Below are positions 46,024 through 58,097 of a DNA stretch of 64,000 nt, piece after piece. Numbering within the stretch: position 1 is the first letter of the stretch; every line of letters starts with the position of its first letter. The notes under the pieces are model-generated. The model had not been told where the DNA came from, ran no database searches, and worked only from the letters and a program-made list of their open reading frames with translations. Made by a program: the position numbers and the translations under genes. Origin of the DNA: Antedon mediterranea (taxonomy: Eukaryota > Echinodermata > Crinoidea > Comatulida > Antedonidae). The stretch covers positions 21,949,201-22,013,200 of the forward strand of contig NC_092670.1 in the NCBI RefSeq assembly GCF_964355755.1, given 5' to 3'.

Positions 46024-47785
46024 TAATAAATTGAAGAATATCCATTCATTTATCTTGGTGGGTCAAAAATTGTGTTTTATTTCTTTTTCTTTCTTCTATT
46101 TATTTATTAGTTCGATTGTTCGTTTAGAGTCATTATTAGAGAAAATAACGATTTTTTCTTATAGTTTAGCATATATATTTTTAATAAGAGTATTATAAAA
46201 CTTTCAGCTAAGTACAACAAAAAGACAGTAATATTGAAAATATGAAACTATACGTTTAAGTAAACGGTGTTTGATATATACAAACAAAACCAATATATGA
46301 ATACAGTGTGGTTATCTATTCAAGCCGTCAATTAAACCTTTTTCTAATCCATATCCATATATTTTCTTTTCGATTTACTTGTTAATTTTCATAAGACGAC
46401 ACGATGCAATTCAAAGACCTATATTATCTAATAAGAACAATAAATGGTTGTAAGAGCCGATAAAAGCTACAAGTAGGGCACAATCAATCAATATTTCGCC
46501 GGCTAAGATAGTTGAATGTTGTTTTATATGTCAAAGTAAATTTGCCTCTAGTACCTATATAGGAAGTTAGTGAATGTTCTCAAACCATTCAAGATACAGT
46601 ATACAGGGAAATGATGTATGTGTAAAACGTTATTTCATTGACAGTGTTTACAAGGTTATGATTGATATATATTACTCTTTTTTTTATAGAAATAAAAGTA
46701 CGAAGAACGTAATAAAACAAAGAAAAAATGAATATGCCATGTTTATATCACATACCATATAGTTATTCGCTTTGACTAAAAATTGAATTGGAAAAAATAT
46801 ATATTCACCTATAAACATACATACAGTACAACACATAAAATATTAAATACTCAAATGACATAATATAGGCCGATAAAATTAACTGACTTTTTCATAATCG
46901 AAATATTATTTTTTTAATTACAAAATATTCATCTTTATTTTTCGTAAAAACATTTAGTAATTTACCGTACTTTAGATACTGACAAAAGGCATCATAAAGA
47001 GGTAGCTTATCAATGAGAAATGGTCGCTCACGAAAGAAGTAAACTCACAAAGCAAATTTTCCAACTTCATAAAAAGTTCGAAATTTTCGATAATAGGCCT
47101 ATACTTATTAAACTTTACTGGGCAAATCTAATTTAATCAATGGACTTGTAACAACCAAGACAAAAATCTACATTAATCAACACTACGTCTACAAAATTAC
47201 CGTTTCGACTCAACAACAGTGCAGGCAACAATAAACTTTATGCTATAACATTTATATGTTTCAAGTATTATACATTACAATCGTCTACATTATTAAAGAC
47301 TTTAAATTACTCATACACTACAGGGACAACTTCTCACACGATAAAAATTACTCGTTTTAATGACGTGGAAATAAATGAATTTCTTCAGCAGCAATATGAT
47401 TATTAATAGAAGAAGAATAATTCTACATGATATAAATTTCCATCAAATCTCGGCTGGGAGACTTTTTCACTCTCTACGTACATTTTGTAATCTTTAAAGT
47501 TTCACACTCTACACGTGATACATGGAAACAACTTTTCAGTGAAATCGAAACATTATTTTGTAAGATATATTGTGCAGTTAATTTGCAGCGAATAATTCAT
47601 TTTTTAAATGAATATAATGTAATTAAGATGATTTATCGATGAAATAAACTGTACTGTATTTCAGGATGTCAGATAAACTAAATACGATTTATTTAAGAGA
47701 AGATTTATTACAAAACTGAAATATTAAAGATGGCCAGGATTAACGCCGTGGTTAATTCGTCAGTGACAAGACGAAGGTGCCGCGC
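46024..47785. other. AT-rich non-coding, nothing identified
   Basis: No gene or clear repeat. Confidence 0.45.
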
Positions 47786-47830
47786 GTACAAATGTGGATA
47801 CTCTATTATCGACGCACGTACGTGACGTCA
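47779..47830. repeat. degenerate CG-palindrome pair with CRE
   Basis: GCCGCGCGTACAAATG and GACGCACGTACGTGACGTCA, the second ending in a perfect TGACGTCA at 47823-47830. Confidence 0.5.
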
Positions 47831-48429
47831 GTGTCTCCGTCTCACATTTTATTTCAATTTCCAACAATTTTGAAGCTCTTTAAAAAGTGAAGCTGTAGTC
47901 TCACATTGGAATCATCCATGCGTTGAAGAACTATCTATAAGTGTCAATAAAGAGCACTTTTGGTACCAGTTTTTATGCAAGCGGAAAGTTTGAAACATGA
48001 CAAACAAGACCCAAACGAACTTCACTTAAATCACTGGTGAATAAAATTGAGAAACTACAACAATATACTTATATAATTACATTAGTTAGATCTTCAGTTG
48101 GAATTGGTCCTTTAGAGATTCGTGATTGGAGCACAAGTGTAGTAATATGAAGCTTTAGGGTGGGCCTACATGCATATAAAATGTTACCTACTGTATAGTT
48201 TATTTAAAATTCACATCCGAACGACGGGGAGTAACTTACAGAATGAAAAATTACGTTAAGTGGCATACAAAGAAGTAAAAATAGTTTCAGTTTTTATATT
48301 TGCAAAAACTTTGGGAATTCATGATGATAACTTGAGAATGTAAATTAATATAGCAAATTGACATGCACACTTACTCATACTGAAAAATAATAATAGAGAA
48401 AACCGTTATTAACTAAGTCACCGTTTGAT
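47831..48429. other. AT-rich non-coding, nothing identified
   Basis: No supported feature. Confidence 0.45.
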
Positions 48430-48650
48430 GTTGCAACCTCCTTTCAAATAGGTGTGAAGATGATTGGCAGCGATTTGTTACAAATCGCATCGGACTGCAC
48501 TATTATGTAATTTATAATTGTGTCTGTGCTGCATATTGATATCAAGTCCCTTATTAAAGGATGTTAATTGATGAATTTGATGATCATGAAGGGTACCACA
48601 AAATCCCTTGACCTTTCAGCTGCTGATTCAAAACTTCATCACGAATAGCG
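48430..48650. promoter_or_regulatory. candidate enhancer with T-box-type site
   Basis: AGGTGTGA at 48450-48457 matches the T-box half-site. It lies in a balanced, non-repetitive block with GATTGGCAGC, CCCTTATTAAAGG and TTAATTGATG words and no ORF. This looks like a conserved non-coding element, but conservation cannot be seen here. Confidence 0.3.
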
Positions 48651-50287
48651 CGCGCTACCAGATGCTGGTACAGTACTACAAAGTATGGACACTAGGGGCC
48701 TACATATATACCTACTCATTACCTCAAATTAAACGAGCAGTAACAATTAAAAACAAATAATAAATCAAAACAAAAATTACTTGAAAATGTTTTTTTATCG
48801 TCACAATTAGGCCTATCCATTTTTCTTTATTGTTTGATTTCGCAATACTTGATATTATGCGTAGGTAATTTAACGTTGGCTAATCGTAGGCCTACCCAAA
48901 GTACACCAAAAACACCTTTTTTTAACCTTACAATTATCAAAGTAAGTGACATGCAGGGAGGAATTCCAAATAATCCTCCATGGTAAAACTAAATAAAATC
49001 GGAATAAGCGATTAGAAAATTAAGTTCAAATAACTAAAAATATAAGTAAAATATGACCAAGTCATGATACCTTTGATACAAGAATTTATCAATTTTTAAT
49101 TATACATCAACTCCGGTGTCGATACACAGTAGGCCTAAGTATGCGATAAGAATTACAAAAATCTTAAAATGTGTTATAAGTTTTCATTTGGGAATTACCC
49201 AATTTATGGAAATAATCATTGCATAATATCCTATTAATTTAAAAGCGTATTTATACATCATACATTTACTTAAATGTGAGATTTAGAAACACGGATTAAT
49301 TGCCTTGACAGCGTAAAACATTTAATTGTAGTTCATTAAATTTTACTAGGAAAACTCACTCAATTTTCTAGGTTACATTTAATTGCAGCATTGGCGTCGA
49401 TTTTTAGATCGTGCCAGTATACTGTGCGGAGTTAGTTCCGTTGTTTAACCAGCATGCTGAGCTAGACTTTTGCTGCAGCTAATGCATGTAAACACGAAGA
49501 AACCAATCATTGTTTTACTAAAATAAAGTAGTCTATTTTCAATTATTTATCACCATTTTAGAAATTAACAAGAATATAATCATTTGTGTATGTATCAATG
49601 GTAAATAATTTGTAACAGACGAAATGCATCATGTTGTTTAGCTGACTGTTAGTTAGGCCTCAATAAAACTAGTAAAAGCATTTCATTACATAGGGGTGAA
49701 GTCAGCCAGTTCCCTTGATGCGTTGTTGAGTTCGATGGGAGGAAGTGATCTTAGCTAGGCCTAGACCATCTGCAATTTTAAGATGCTAGGCTGGTACTTT
49801 ACCATGACATATAGGCCTAATTTTCTTTGGAATACTGCTATGCTAACTACTATATATTCCTTTTTGCAGACAAACCTGGTGTTTTTGTTCATTTCATTCC
49901 AATTAATAATGTTCATTTTATTTAAATTTTATAACATTTCTTTTATTTTAAAATTAATAATACTGCAAATATATATATATATATATATCTTATGTCAATT
50001 CAAATAAATAAATTTCAGTTTAGTTTTTTGAGTTCATAATAAAATTTGCTTGTTTGGTATTTAATAACAAATGCACTGATTTGAAATGTGCATGTACTGT
50101 AGTGTACTGTACTGTATTTAAAAAAAAAGTCTTTTTTATTATAAGAAAGAGTTTGGAAACTTTTTGAAAATTCTTAGTTTGAGAGAACATTACTTGTGTT
50201 CAGGGAATTTGATTTGTGTAACTTGGTGTGGTGAACCTATTATTAAAATTATCTTCAAATATTTCAATGATTTTAATATCTTGCAGG
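48651..50287. other. non-coding upstream of PIGX
   Basis: Many AGGCCT words, and a (TA)n tract at about 49970-49988. An acceptor-like TTTTAATATCTTGCAG ends at 50286, so the PIGX 5' UTR may be spliced. TATAAAAA at 50288-50295 is a possible TATA box if it is not. Confidence 0.4.
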
Positions 50288-50338
50288 TATAAAAATGGTT
50301 ATTTAAGTACTTACTTACCGAACTAATCTTCTGTTAAA

Positions 50339-50453
50339 ATGGTGTCCTTTGCACACTGTACTATCACTGTGTATATATTGGCGATGTATTGCTTAGTATC
50401 TTCTTTTCAACTTGATACCAAATCAGAACAAATTCTAGATGATCTAAGGAAAA
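50339..50453 (+). CDS. PIGX: PIGX exon 1 (signal peptide), GPI mannosyltransferase I subunit
   Basis: It starts at ATG 50339 and encodes 38 codons plus one base, ending at a strong donor (A|GTAAGTA). Residues 5-22 (AHCTITVYILAMYCLVSS) form a signal peptide, as expected for a type I ER membrane protein. QLDTKSEQILDDLRK then begins the lumenal part. Splicing in phase 1 to exon 2 makes a continuous frame. PIGX stabilises the catalytic subunit PIGM, which adds the first mannose to the GPI precursor in the ER lumen (the role of Pbn1 in yeast). Identification rests on exons 3 and 4; this exon is assigned by strand, phase and signal peptide. The frame continuing past the donor to 50809 is intron. 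Confidence 0.75.
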
Positions 50454-50551
50454 GTAAGTATTTAGATTTAGAAATGCTGATTGTGGGTTATTACAAGATT
50501 TGTGTTTTCCATATTGTGTATTTTGTGATTTTTTGTTATAATAACAATTTA

Positions 50552-50660
50552 GGTACTGCCAACCACTATTCAGGACAAATCCCAATCAAGGGGACACTTT
50601 CTTGGGTTCCAAAACTGATGTGTGTGTTACAAGTAGGTCATAGCCAACAATTTCTTTTCC
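50552..50660 (+). repeat. intronic repeat, copy 1
   Basis: Shares GTACTGYCAACC, ATCCCAATCAAG, ACAAGTAG and TCATAGC blocks, in order, with 51369-51600. It resembles a dispersed element family; a weaker similarity (GGGACATGCCTATTCAGGG) lies near 55741. Confidence 0.5.
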
Positions 50661-51368
50661 ACCCACAATGCGTTGGATTCCAACTGCCAAACATAGGCTA
50701 CAAAATGCAGTGTTCATGCATAAAGATATACTGTATATTATGCATAATGATATGTACTCATACTGTATGTAATTACTATAAAAATCACATAGTTAAATGT
50801 ATGAAATAATGTATCAAGAAAAATCTGCACAACTGTTTCCTCAGGTATAGTCCCCTTTTTTGTCATCATCATTCCTTTCTCAAACATTACCATTTGGATA
50901 TATTTATTTTTTCCCTAATAATGCTGTAGTTAAGTATATTATTAGCAAAATGGGTTTTAATGTTCAAACTACTTACAGAGCCACAGAAGGCAAGATAATT
51001 AGAAATGCATTTTGTTTATGAGGGCTTAACTACCCTATCATTACTGTAGCTCTTTTAGTGAATGCCTTAAGAATTTTGAAAATTACCTGACAATTATTTG
51101 GCAGAAAGTAGGGCACATGAAATGTGCTATGAAGATACAGCATATGTTTATCTGAACGGTATTGGTCCAAATCATTTTATTCAAGAGTAAAATGCTTAAG
51201 ATTGATTTTGTCGTTGCCTACCAATTATTTTCCAGAATTGTGTTCACAGAAAAGCTGGTTATAAATGTGGTACAGTGAAGGAGTATGCATGTTTGATTAT
51301 GTGAATAGTATTGGCTTTTTAATTACAAATGAAAAGTTTCTGATTTTTGTGTATTTTCTCAACAATTC

Positions 51369-51600
51369 AAGTACTGTCAACCCCTATGCAAGGGACATCC
51401 CAATCAAGTGCTCCCAACAAATGTGTCCCCTTTGGTGGTTCTACTGTGTGTAACATGTGCTGTGAAACACAGAAACATGTGCTATGATACAGTGAAACAC
51501 AGCAACATGTGCTATGATACAGTGAAACACAGCAACATGTGCTATGATACAGTGAAACACAGCATTTTACAAGTAGTTCATAGCAAAAGCTTTCCTTTCC
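51369..51600 (+). repeat. intronic repeat, copy 2, interrupted by a tandem array
   Basis: Same block order as copy 1, but with the 30-bp array at 51463-51563 between the middle and right blocks, showing expansion inside the element. Confidence 0.5.
51463..51563 (+). repeat. 30-bp tandem repeat, 3.4 copies
   Basis: The units are 51463-51492, 51493-51522, 51523-51552 and a partial to 51563. Units 2 and 3 are identical and unit 1 differs by one base. Each unit contains TGAAACACAG and ACATGTGCTATGATACAG. It is a recent minisatellite. Direct repeats without spacers rule out a CRISPR array. Confidence 0.95.
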
Positions 51601-54600
51601 TTACAGTTAAACATCTCTTATTATTTATATACCATCTTAGTGATAATAGACAATTATTATTGTTACAATAATTTTTATTTTTAAAACGTTACGTTGTTAA
51701 AACCATATATATCCAATGCCTAATATACCAAAAATATTTCTATTATTCAAACTTAGTAGTTATTTCAAAATAAATGCACCAATAACATTTGCTTATTGTT
51801 ATTTCAAAATCTAAATTATTAAATAATATTTATTGATGAATATGTACATCAATTGCTACCAATCAATCAATATAAATGATTTAATACTCTGTCAATACTA
51901 TATTATACAGTTGCTCCAACCGCCATGGAATTTTTATGAACATTTATTTACAACAATAACAAATAAAATTTATACATATTATTTTTGAAAATATTCAACT
52001 ATTAATGTGAAATCTGTAAACGTAAAAATAATAAAAGTGTATCGTCAATTATATTTCTTTCCATTTCGCAAAACAAATTTAGTATACCAGTAAAACTATA
52101 ATACCAGTCTCATATTATTAATATATGTTTATTATTTAATGAATAAACATGCTTTTTACATTAATTTTTATTAGGCTAATGAATAAGTCTGTGTGTAATC
52201 TCATGAAGACCAAAAAACGAATATTGAATACATTTTTTTGGTTGATGTCGGGTTTAGTTTTTGCTAAGGTGCTGTACTGTACTTTGTATGTTTAATTTAA
52301 AATTAAACTATAATACCACCAGTTTCTTGTCGTATATTTATTTTATATTTTATTGATATTCTAATTATGATTATTTATTTATTACATTAGGTTTTATCTA
52401 TTACTGTATCTTCACTTTCTGGTACAATTATATCATTTATTTCGTTTCACTTCATTGGTTTTATTTATTTGTTATTTACAGTAGCCCATAATCAGTTCAA
52501 AATACTGGTCTCCCTTGGGGCCCTGTGTACAATAGTACTTTTAACTCATCCTGAAATTAGAAATCATCATCCTTGAATTAGAAATCATCTACTAGAAATA
52601 ATCTTTGCCATCCCCTCCACCCATCTTCAAGAAAAGAAATTTATTGTTTTAACAGAAACCCATGAAAATGATTTTATTTGTATAATTTATTATTTAATGA
52701 TATTGATAATTTATATAATTTAAATTACAATTTTAATAATAAATAATATTGTTTTAACAAAATAAAGTAATGATTATAACATGTTTAAATTAAAGATACT
52801 ATGTTATACAGTAGATCTGTATAATATACTGTTTTTTATTTATTTATTATTTTATTAGGAGTTATTTCATTTTGAACATTTATGAAAACCGTACAGTAAT
52901 AATAAACAACAACAATAATTAGTTTTAATTATAATAAATAATGTTAAAATGTTATAATGAAATAAATATTAGCAAAAATATTAGCTGTTATGAACTAATT
53001 GGTTATTTGAGAACAAATATTAATAATTTATTTTAAATTAGAGTAACATTTGAATAAATAATTATTTTGTTTTAAGAAAATTAAGTAATGATTATAACAT
53101 GTTTATTAAAATAAAATAAACATACTCTGTTTTGGTGTAAACAGTAGATAGTGTATTTACAGTAATTATTCTATTTTGTCTGATAAAATATGTTATAAAA
53201 TCACTAAATATTATATAATTTATTCATACTATTTATGATTAATTAATTTTAATAATTAACCATATTTAATGATGTTAATCCAAAAATTACTCAGAAATAA
53301 TGAGTAAAAATATTTAGTATCAAATTAATTTCGAAAGTATAATTCTGTAATACAAGAATGATTTGTTGTTTAATGTTGTTTGTATGCAGGTACTATTGAT
53401 TATTAATTTAAACCATATTTATTTTAATGAATTTCATTAAACTAATTTACAGTTCATGTGGGACAATATATAATAATCCACAACTGTTTTATTATATAAA
53501 TGGTTGTGTTTTTCAAAGTACAATGCCACCTTTCTATTTTCCAATTAAATCGTCCTCATTTCACGTCAGTTAATTGAAAATTATCAGTCTACTTCAACAC
53601 CAATTTTTAATACTCTGTAAAATCTCATTTTTTCTAAGAATTTAATATATTTTTTTCGCCCAAGGCTCTTTGATTATTACCGCGCAAGAAAATTAATTTG
53701 CGATTTATTTAAAATCTGCCAAGTTGCACTTTTGCGCGGGTTTTGTCGTTAACGGTAAAATCAAATGATCTTTAGATACAAAATACATTGTACTATTGAA
53801 TATGCGTTGAACCAAAGCGTTAGCATACAAAAAAAAAAACCAATGACACGATTCTCAAGAAAAGAACATAGCAATGTATTGTCAGATTATAAGGAATTAA
53901 TTCTACGTCTGTGGATCTATTGGGAGAAAGATTTAGAGATTGTATACAATAATTTGTGACTACTTAACGCCAAATTGCTAGGTGTGTTGTATCATGAAGG
54001 AATAATTGTCATTAACTAGTGTTGTGTTTGCCTAGCTTACATTTAGAACTAAATAATGTTTTTTGATAATGTCAAATAAAAAAAATAAATGCATGTGGAA
54101 TAAGTTTTCGAATACTTAAAATGGCCAATATTGAGATGCGAAAACACATAGTGAATGGTGAGGAGTGGGAATAAGACTTCCTTTTTTAAATTTTTTTTTT
54201 CATGTATAAACAGCCAAGGATCATCATGAGTGAATTCATCCACTGTTTTTCATAAGACAAAAACACACAAGGTGTTCTGTGTAAATAAAGTCCTAAACAA
54301 ATCTTTTTCTTTTATTTAAGATTCCAGTATAAAACTTAATTTTAAGTATAAACTTTAGGGTCAAATTTCAAGCCATTAACAATCATTCATGAGATTAAAA
54401 CAAATGCAAAAAAAAAAAATTAAACCATGCAGATATTTCAACCTGGTAATTTTTGAATAGTGAGATTACAATACTACTCAATAACTCATTTTGAAAAACG
54501 TTACTAATTCCAAATCCATTGACGAGACGTACGTAACATAGACACGCCAGATTCAATTAATACATGGTGATGTTCTTGCTTGTCACCATTCCAACAATGC

Positions 54601-55285
54601 AACTTTTAACTGTGTGACAATATTATCTTCAGTTCATAATACTCAGGCATAAAGGATTATAATGCTTAATAATTCGCAGGAAATAAATCTGTAAAATAGA
54701 TATTTTAGATTTATGTATTTAGTGTTCGTGTTAATATGTAGTTCAAGTGTTATCCAATGAGTTATGATGCGTTATGTAGGTTTTCAGGTTTTACAGATAA
54801 TTTATTGACAGTTCTTATTTTACCAGAAGATATTTCAACACCATGGATACTAATCTAAAAGAAAGATTATGTAACAAAGAAAAACAAATTATACTTTACA
54901 CTGTATTAATAAGTAAAAATGGTTAGGTTTTGAAGAATGAGGGTTTGATATTATTTTTATTTTTCACCATATTCAAAAAAACAATTTTCTTGTTTTGCAA
55001 TAAATGCAGCATATCGAAAAATAGATTTCCGAAAAAAAAAATGTTTTTAGGAAATTAAATTCTTACTGTATTCAGTGTTATAGATAACAATATATTTAAT
55101 CTTTAAATAATTTTTGTAGACCCAATCAAAAGTAGAGAAATAACTTGTATTGTAGAAAGATAATGAAAGTTTGTAAATACTATATTTTGTACTTTTATTA
55201 TTTGGACATTATTACTGTATGATACTAATTAATTAAACCAAGCAAGTTGTTTGTTGTTATAAAAAAATAATTTTTATAATAACAG

Positions 55286-55379
55286 AAATTGGAAATCAAA
55301 TAGATGAAGAGAGACTTGTTGCTATAGATGTCGCTAATGCAGAAGTTTCAAGACTTATACAACAAAGAGGCTTCCACAG
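55286..55379 (+). CDS. PIGX: PIGX exon 2
   Basis: 94 bp between AACAG and the donor CACAG|GTACTG. With one base from exon 1 it reads in a single open frame, including IGNQIDEERLVAIDVAN and SRLIQQRGFHR (residues 39-70). The other two frames have early stops. The GFHR at its end matches the GFHR or FHR stretch that precedes the conserved lumenal beta-rich domain in animal PIGX proteins. The donor is weaker than the others. The exon ends in phase 2. Confidence 0.8.
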
Positions 55380-55404
55380 GTACTGTATAAATATTTGTAT
55401 TTTT

Positions 55405-55622
55405 TTTGTTTTTTAACCATATTTAATGAGGATGATCCATCCAGCTATTGCTGATCATTAGGGACCCTCAGAGGTTCACAAGATACAAGATGCTCTACAT
55501 AAACAAAGTCTTTGGGAGTGGAGTAATTTGGTCCTTAGAAAAAATCCTGACATGTGACGGGACTTGAACCCAGGATCCTTGGAGTGGTAGCCAAGCATCA
55601 TAACCACCAAGCCACAACTCCA
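55405..55622 (-). mobile_element. tRNA-derived SINE, ~215 bp
   Basis: On the minus strand the head at 55622-55555 has A-box-like TGGCTTGGTGG and B-box GGTTCAAGTCC in tRNA spacing, with a CTTGG/CCAAG anticodon stem. A ~130-bp body follows (GAGGGTCCCTAATGATCAGC, GGATGGATCATCCTC), ending in an A-rich tail TTAAAAAACAAAAAAAA. Head, body and A-rich tail define a LINE-mobilised SINE. A 60-residue minus frame through the head (containing GLVVMMLGYHSKDPGF) is the familiar spurious translation of such heads. Confidence 0.75.
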
Positions 55623-56075
55623 CTTATGAATGCATGTACAGTACAAACAATTTGACAAATATCAAACATTAATTAATATTACTATTATAAATGTATACTA
55701 TATATTAAAATACCAAATACAGTTAAACCTCTCCTTTGGGTGGGACATGCCTATTCAGGGAACAGCCTTTTTAAGGGAAAATTTTCTTTACTATTTTACT
55801 GTTCAAAATGATAAAAAGTGCAATACAGATTACGTACCATTGTACTTTTGCCTTAGTTTGATTTACTATTTTCAATTTTACTGTAATGTAAATTATAATC
55901 TTCTCAGGTCTACCTAGCACTTGATTCTTGTTAGCAAATATATTAATATAATCAATCAATTGTGTCAATTTTCTGTATTAACATTTTGTTCAATTAAGGT
56001 GTTTTTTTTTTCTCTTTGTACTCTTTAGGTATATTTAGTGTGTTGTCTATATTACTGCTGTGAAATTTGCATTAA

Positions 56076-56265
56076 GACCAATTTACACAAACGAACAGTA
56101 ATGGTAAACGGATATCTGCATGCTTGTCCCATGTAGAATCTGTTTCTATCCTGAACTGGTTTCCGCTCAACCGCCCGTCCGCTCCGCGTTTTGTGTAAAT
56201 GGAATAAGAAATAACATGGATTCTATTTTTTTTTTACCGCTACCGCTTGTCTGTGTAAATTGGCC
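56076..56265. mobile_element. PIF/Harbinger-like MITE, copy 2 (decayed)
   Basis: It has the same ends as the element at 24287-24488 (left ACCAATTTACACAAACGA, right TGTCTGTGTAAATTGGCC) and the same interior blocks CCCATGTAGAATCTG, CTATCCTGA, CTCCGCGTTTT and GGATTCTAT. The left end has several C-to-T or G-to-A type changes and the flanking triplet is no longer matched, so this copy is older. Confidence 0.85.
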
Positions 56266-57457
56266 TTTAGTGTATTATGGAATCAAACTGGGTACGAAAG
56301 AATACTCGAGTACAATTATAAGGAAAAACAAGAAATATTATATAATAACGAAAGTTTCATGAGTTGAATAGGGAGAATATTTTAATGAAGATTGACTGCT
56401 CAGTCTGAGCCAAGTTAAATAGTTATGTATGCACCAAGTTTGAATTTTATGTTCAGTTCAGTATAGATTCAATATTACACACAAAATCCTAAGGTCCTAA
56501 CAAAATATCACGACAATTTATAAAAGCCATAAAGGGCGTTATAATTGGTTTTAAATTCATACACACATAGAGGGTGCTATTTAAAAAATTGTCAGGCTTC
56601 AGTATCTATGGTAAAAATGATAGATGTACAGTCTGGACTATCAAGATGTTTGTTGTACAATATTCAAATCAAAAGAAAGCGCAGCTTTGGTGCAAGATTA
56701 CTCATAATATTTAAACTACTGTGATTAGGGAGAGACTTGATACAGTACAAACACCAACAAAAACATAGATAGTTATTGTTTTAAAAGTTTTCAATACAGA
56801 GTACAGTATCTTCCACAGTAAATTGTATGTGAAAATGCACGTAGTTTACTTTATAGCACAAAGTCACAATCGCACATACTTACAAAAACTAATAGGCCTA
56901 CATAAGAAGACATTCATGTCGATGAAATCTAATCAAAATTAATTTAAGATTATTTAAAATAATGTTTTTTGTTTGGAATGTTTCAATTAGAGACATGTTC
57001 TATTTCTGCATATGAATAATAATATAAATATCTATTTGTAATCAATTCTGAATTATCATGTCCTACTTTTGATGTTGCTAATTAACAACATAATATTATA
57101 GTCATCATTAAAATTAATTTATAACTAATATTTAATACTTTCTCTATTTGAGATACCTGTGATAATTATCAAAACATTTTTAATGGCTTTCATTTGTATG
57201 AAAATACCGCATTAAACAAGGTGTTTTAATTTCTTTTGTTCTGCAATTTAGTTTAAGCGGTATTTATAGAAGCGATGTTTCTACTAATCCTTTGTTAATT
57301 CTATGAAAACAATCTGTTTAAAAATCGCAGAACTTGCATTTGAATTTATTTTAAGTAACATCAGCTAGATCATCAGACCTAAACCCACGCATTTTACTAC
57401 AATTTGTAATGAAGCAGTGACGCTATTGTTGTGAGAAAAAGCCTGGTATTGTTCCAT

Positions 57458-57520
57458 GATTTGAACCCATGCCCCATGATTTAGTAAGCAAGCATGTTTA
57501 CCACCAAGCTGAAATGCCAC
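57458..57520 (-). repeat. tRNA-like SINE fragment
   Basis: On the minus strand from 57520 it has GTGGCATTTCAGCTTGGTGG, GCTTGCTTAC and GGGTTCAAATC. Same family as 6680-6752. The acceptor arms no longer pair. Confidence 0.55.
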
Positions 57521-57949
57521 TACTAATTTATAAACTTAAAATAAAACAGAACATGTTTACTAATAAAGTATTTTACGATTAATTAACTGTTTCTATAGAT
57601 AAAAAAGTATTGTGTAGTGTGTATTTAATACTTGTATGAGTATAAAAATAAGTTGCAATTGATGTATTAAAGTAGATAAGAACCAAGAGGACAATTCACA
57701 TGCCATTCCTAGCCTACTATAATGGTAGTCAATAGCCCAGATCATTCCTAGACAGTGACATGAGAAATTGGTCTGGAGATTGCAAGAAAAGAGGACAATC
57801 TCTGTGCGGGCCATAGGGTTGTCAAAGGCCTTTGAGAAAAAGTAGTCGGTTAAAACCCTACCAACAGTGACTGGTAACTACTGTACAGTTCTGTCAGACT
57901 GCCACATGATAAAATAATATCACTGTGAACATAATTTGTTTATTTACAG

Positions 57950-58097
57950 AAATGTAACAACAACGGTGAGATTAAATATGATGGACAATATTTCATCTAA
58001 TTTTACCTGTCATATTCTAATGATAGATCACATACCTAGTGGGGCTTTTGTAGATCCTGACCAATTAAAAAACAGAATAGACTTTGGAGGTCCTCAG
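57950..58097 (+). CDS. PIGX: PIGX exon 3, conserved lumenal domain
   Basis: 148 bp between TATTTACAG and the donor CAG|GTAAGTG. Joined in phase 2 to exon 2 it encodes residues 70-119 and ends in phase 0. The motif HIPSGAFVDPDQL (residues 97-109) corresponds to the conserved IPxGxFVDPxQL-type signature of PIGX/Pbn1 lumenal domains. NVTTTVRLN and NFTCHILM precede it, with N-glycosylation sequons at N71 (NVT), N83 (NIS) and N87 (NFT), fitting an ER-lumenal position. This is one of the two exons that identify the gene. Confidence 0.93.

Larger units (their letters stand above)
50454..55285 (+). other. PIGX intron 1 (4.8 kb)
   Basis: GT at 50454, AG at 55284-55285 after ATTTTTATAATAACAG. It is very AT-rich, and 51.7-53.7 kb holds nothing recognisable. 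It contains the paired repeat and 30-bp array listed separately. Confidence 0.7.
55380..57949 (+). other. PIGX intron 2 (2.6 kb)
   Basis: Carries a tRNA-derived SINE, a Harbinger-like MITE and a tRNA-like fragment. No other coding sequence seen. Confidence 0.75.

Noticed and set aside
45823-46045. Three overlapping ORFs
   Set aside because: All are produced by the 35-39-bp tandem array.
50454-50809. Continuation of the PIGX first-exon frame as a 156-residue protein
   Set aside because: It runs past a strong donor into a dispersed repeat; splicing to exon 2 restores the family's sequence.
51463-51563. CRISPR-like direct repeats
   Set aside because: The units are contiguous with no spacers, and the host is an animal; it is a minisatellite.
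55476-55658. 60-residue minus-strand ORF (GLVVMMLGYHSKDPGF)
   Set aside because: Spurious translation of a tRNA-derived SINE head.
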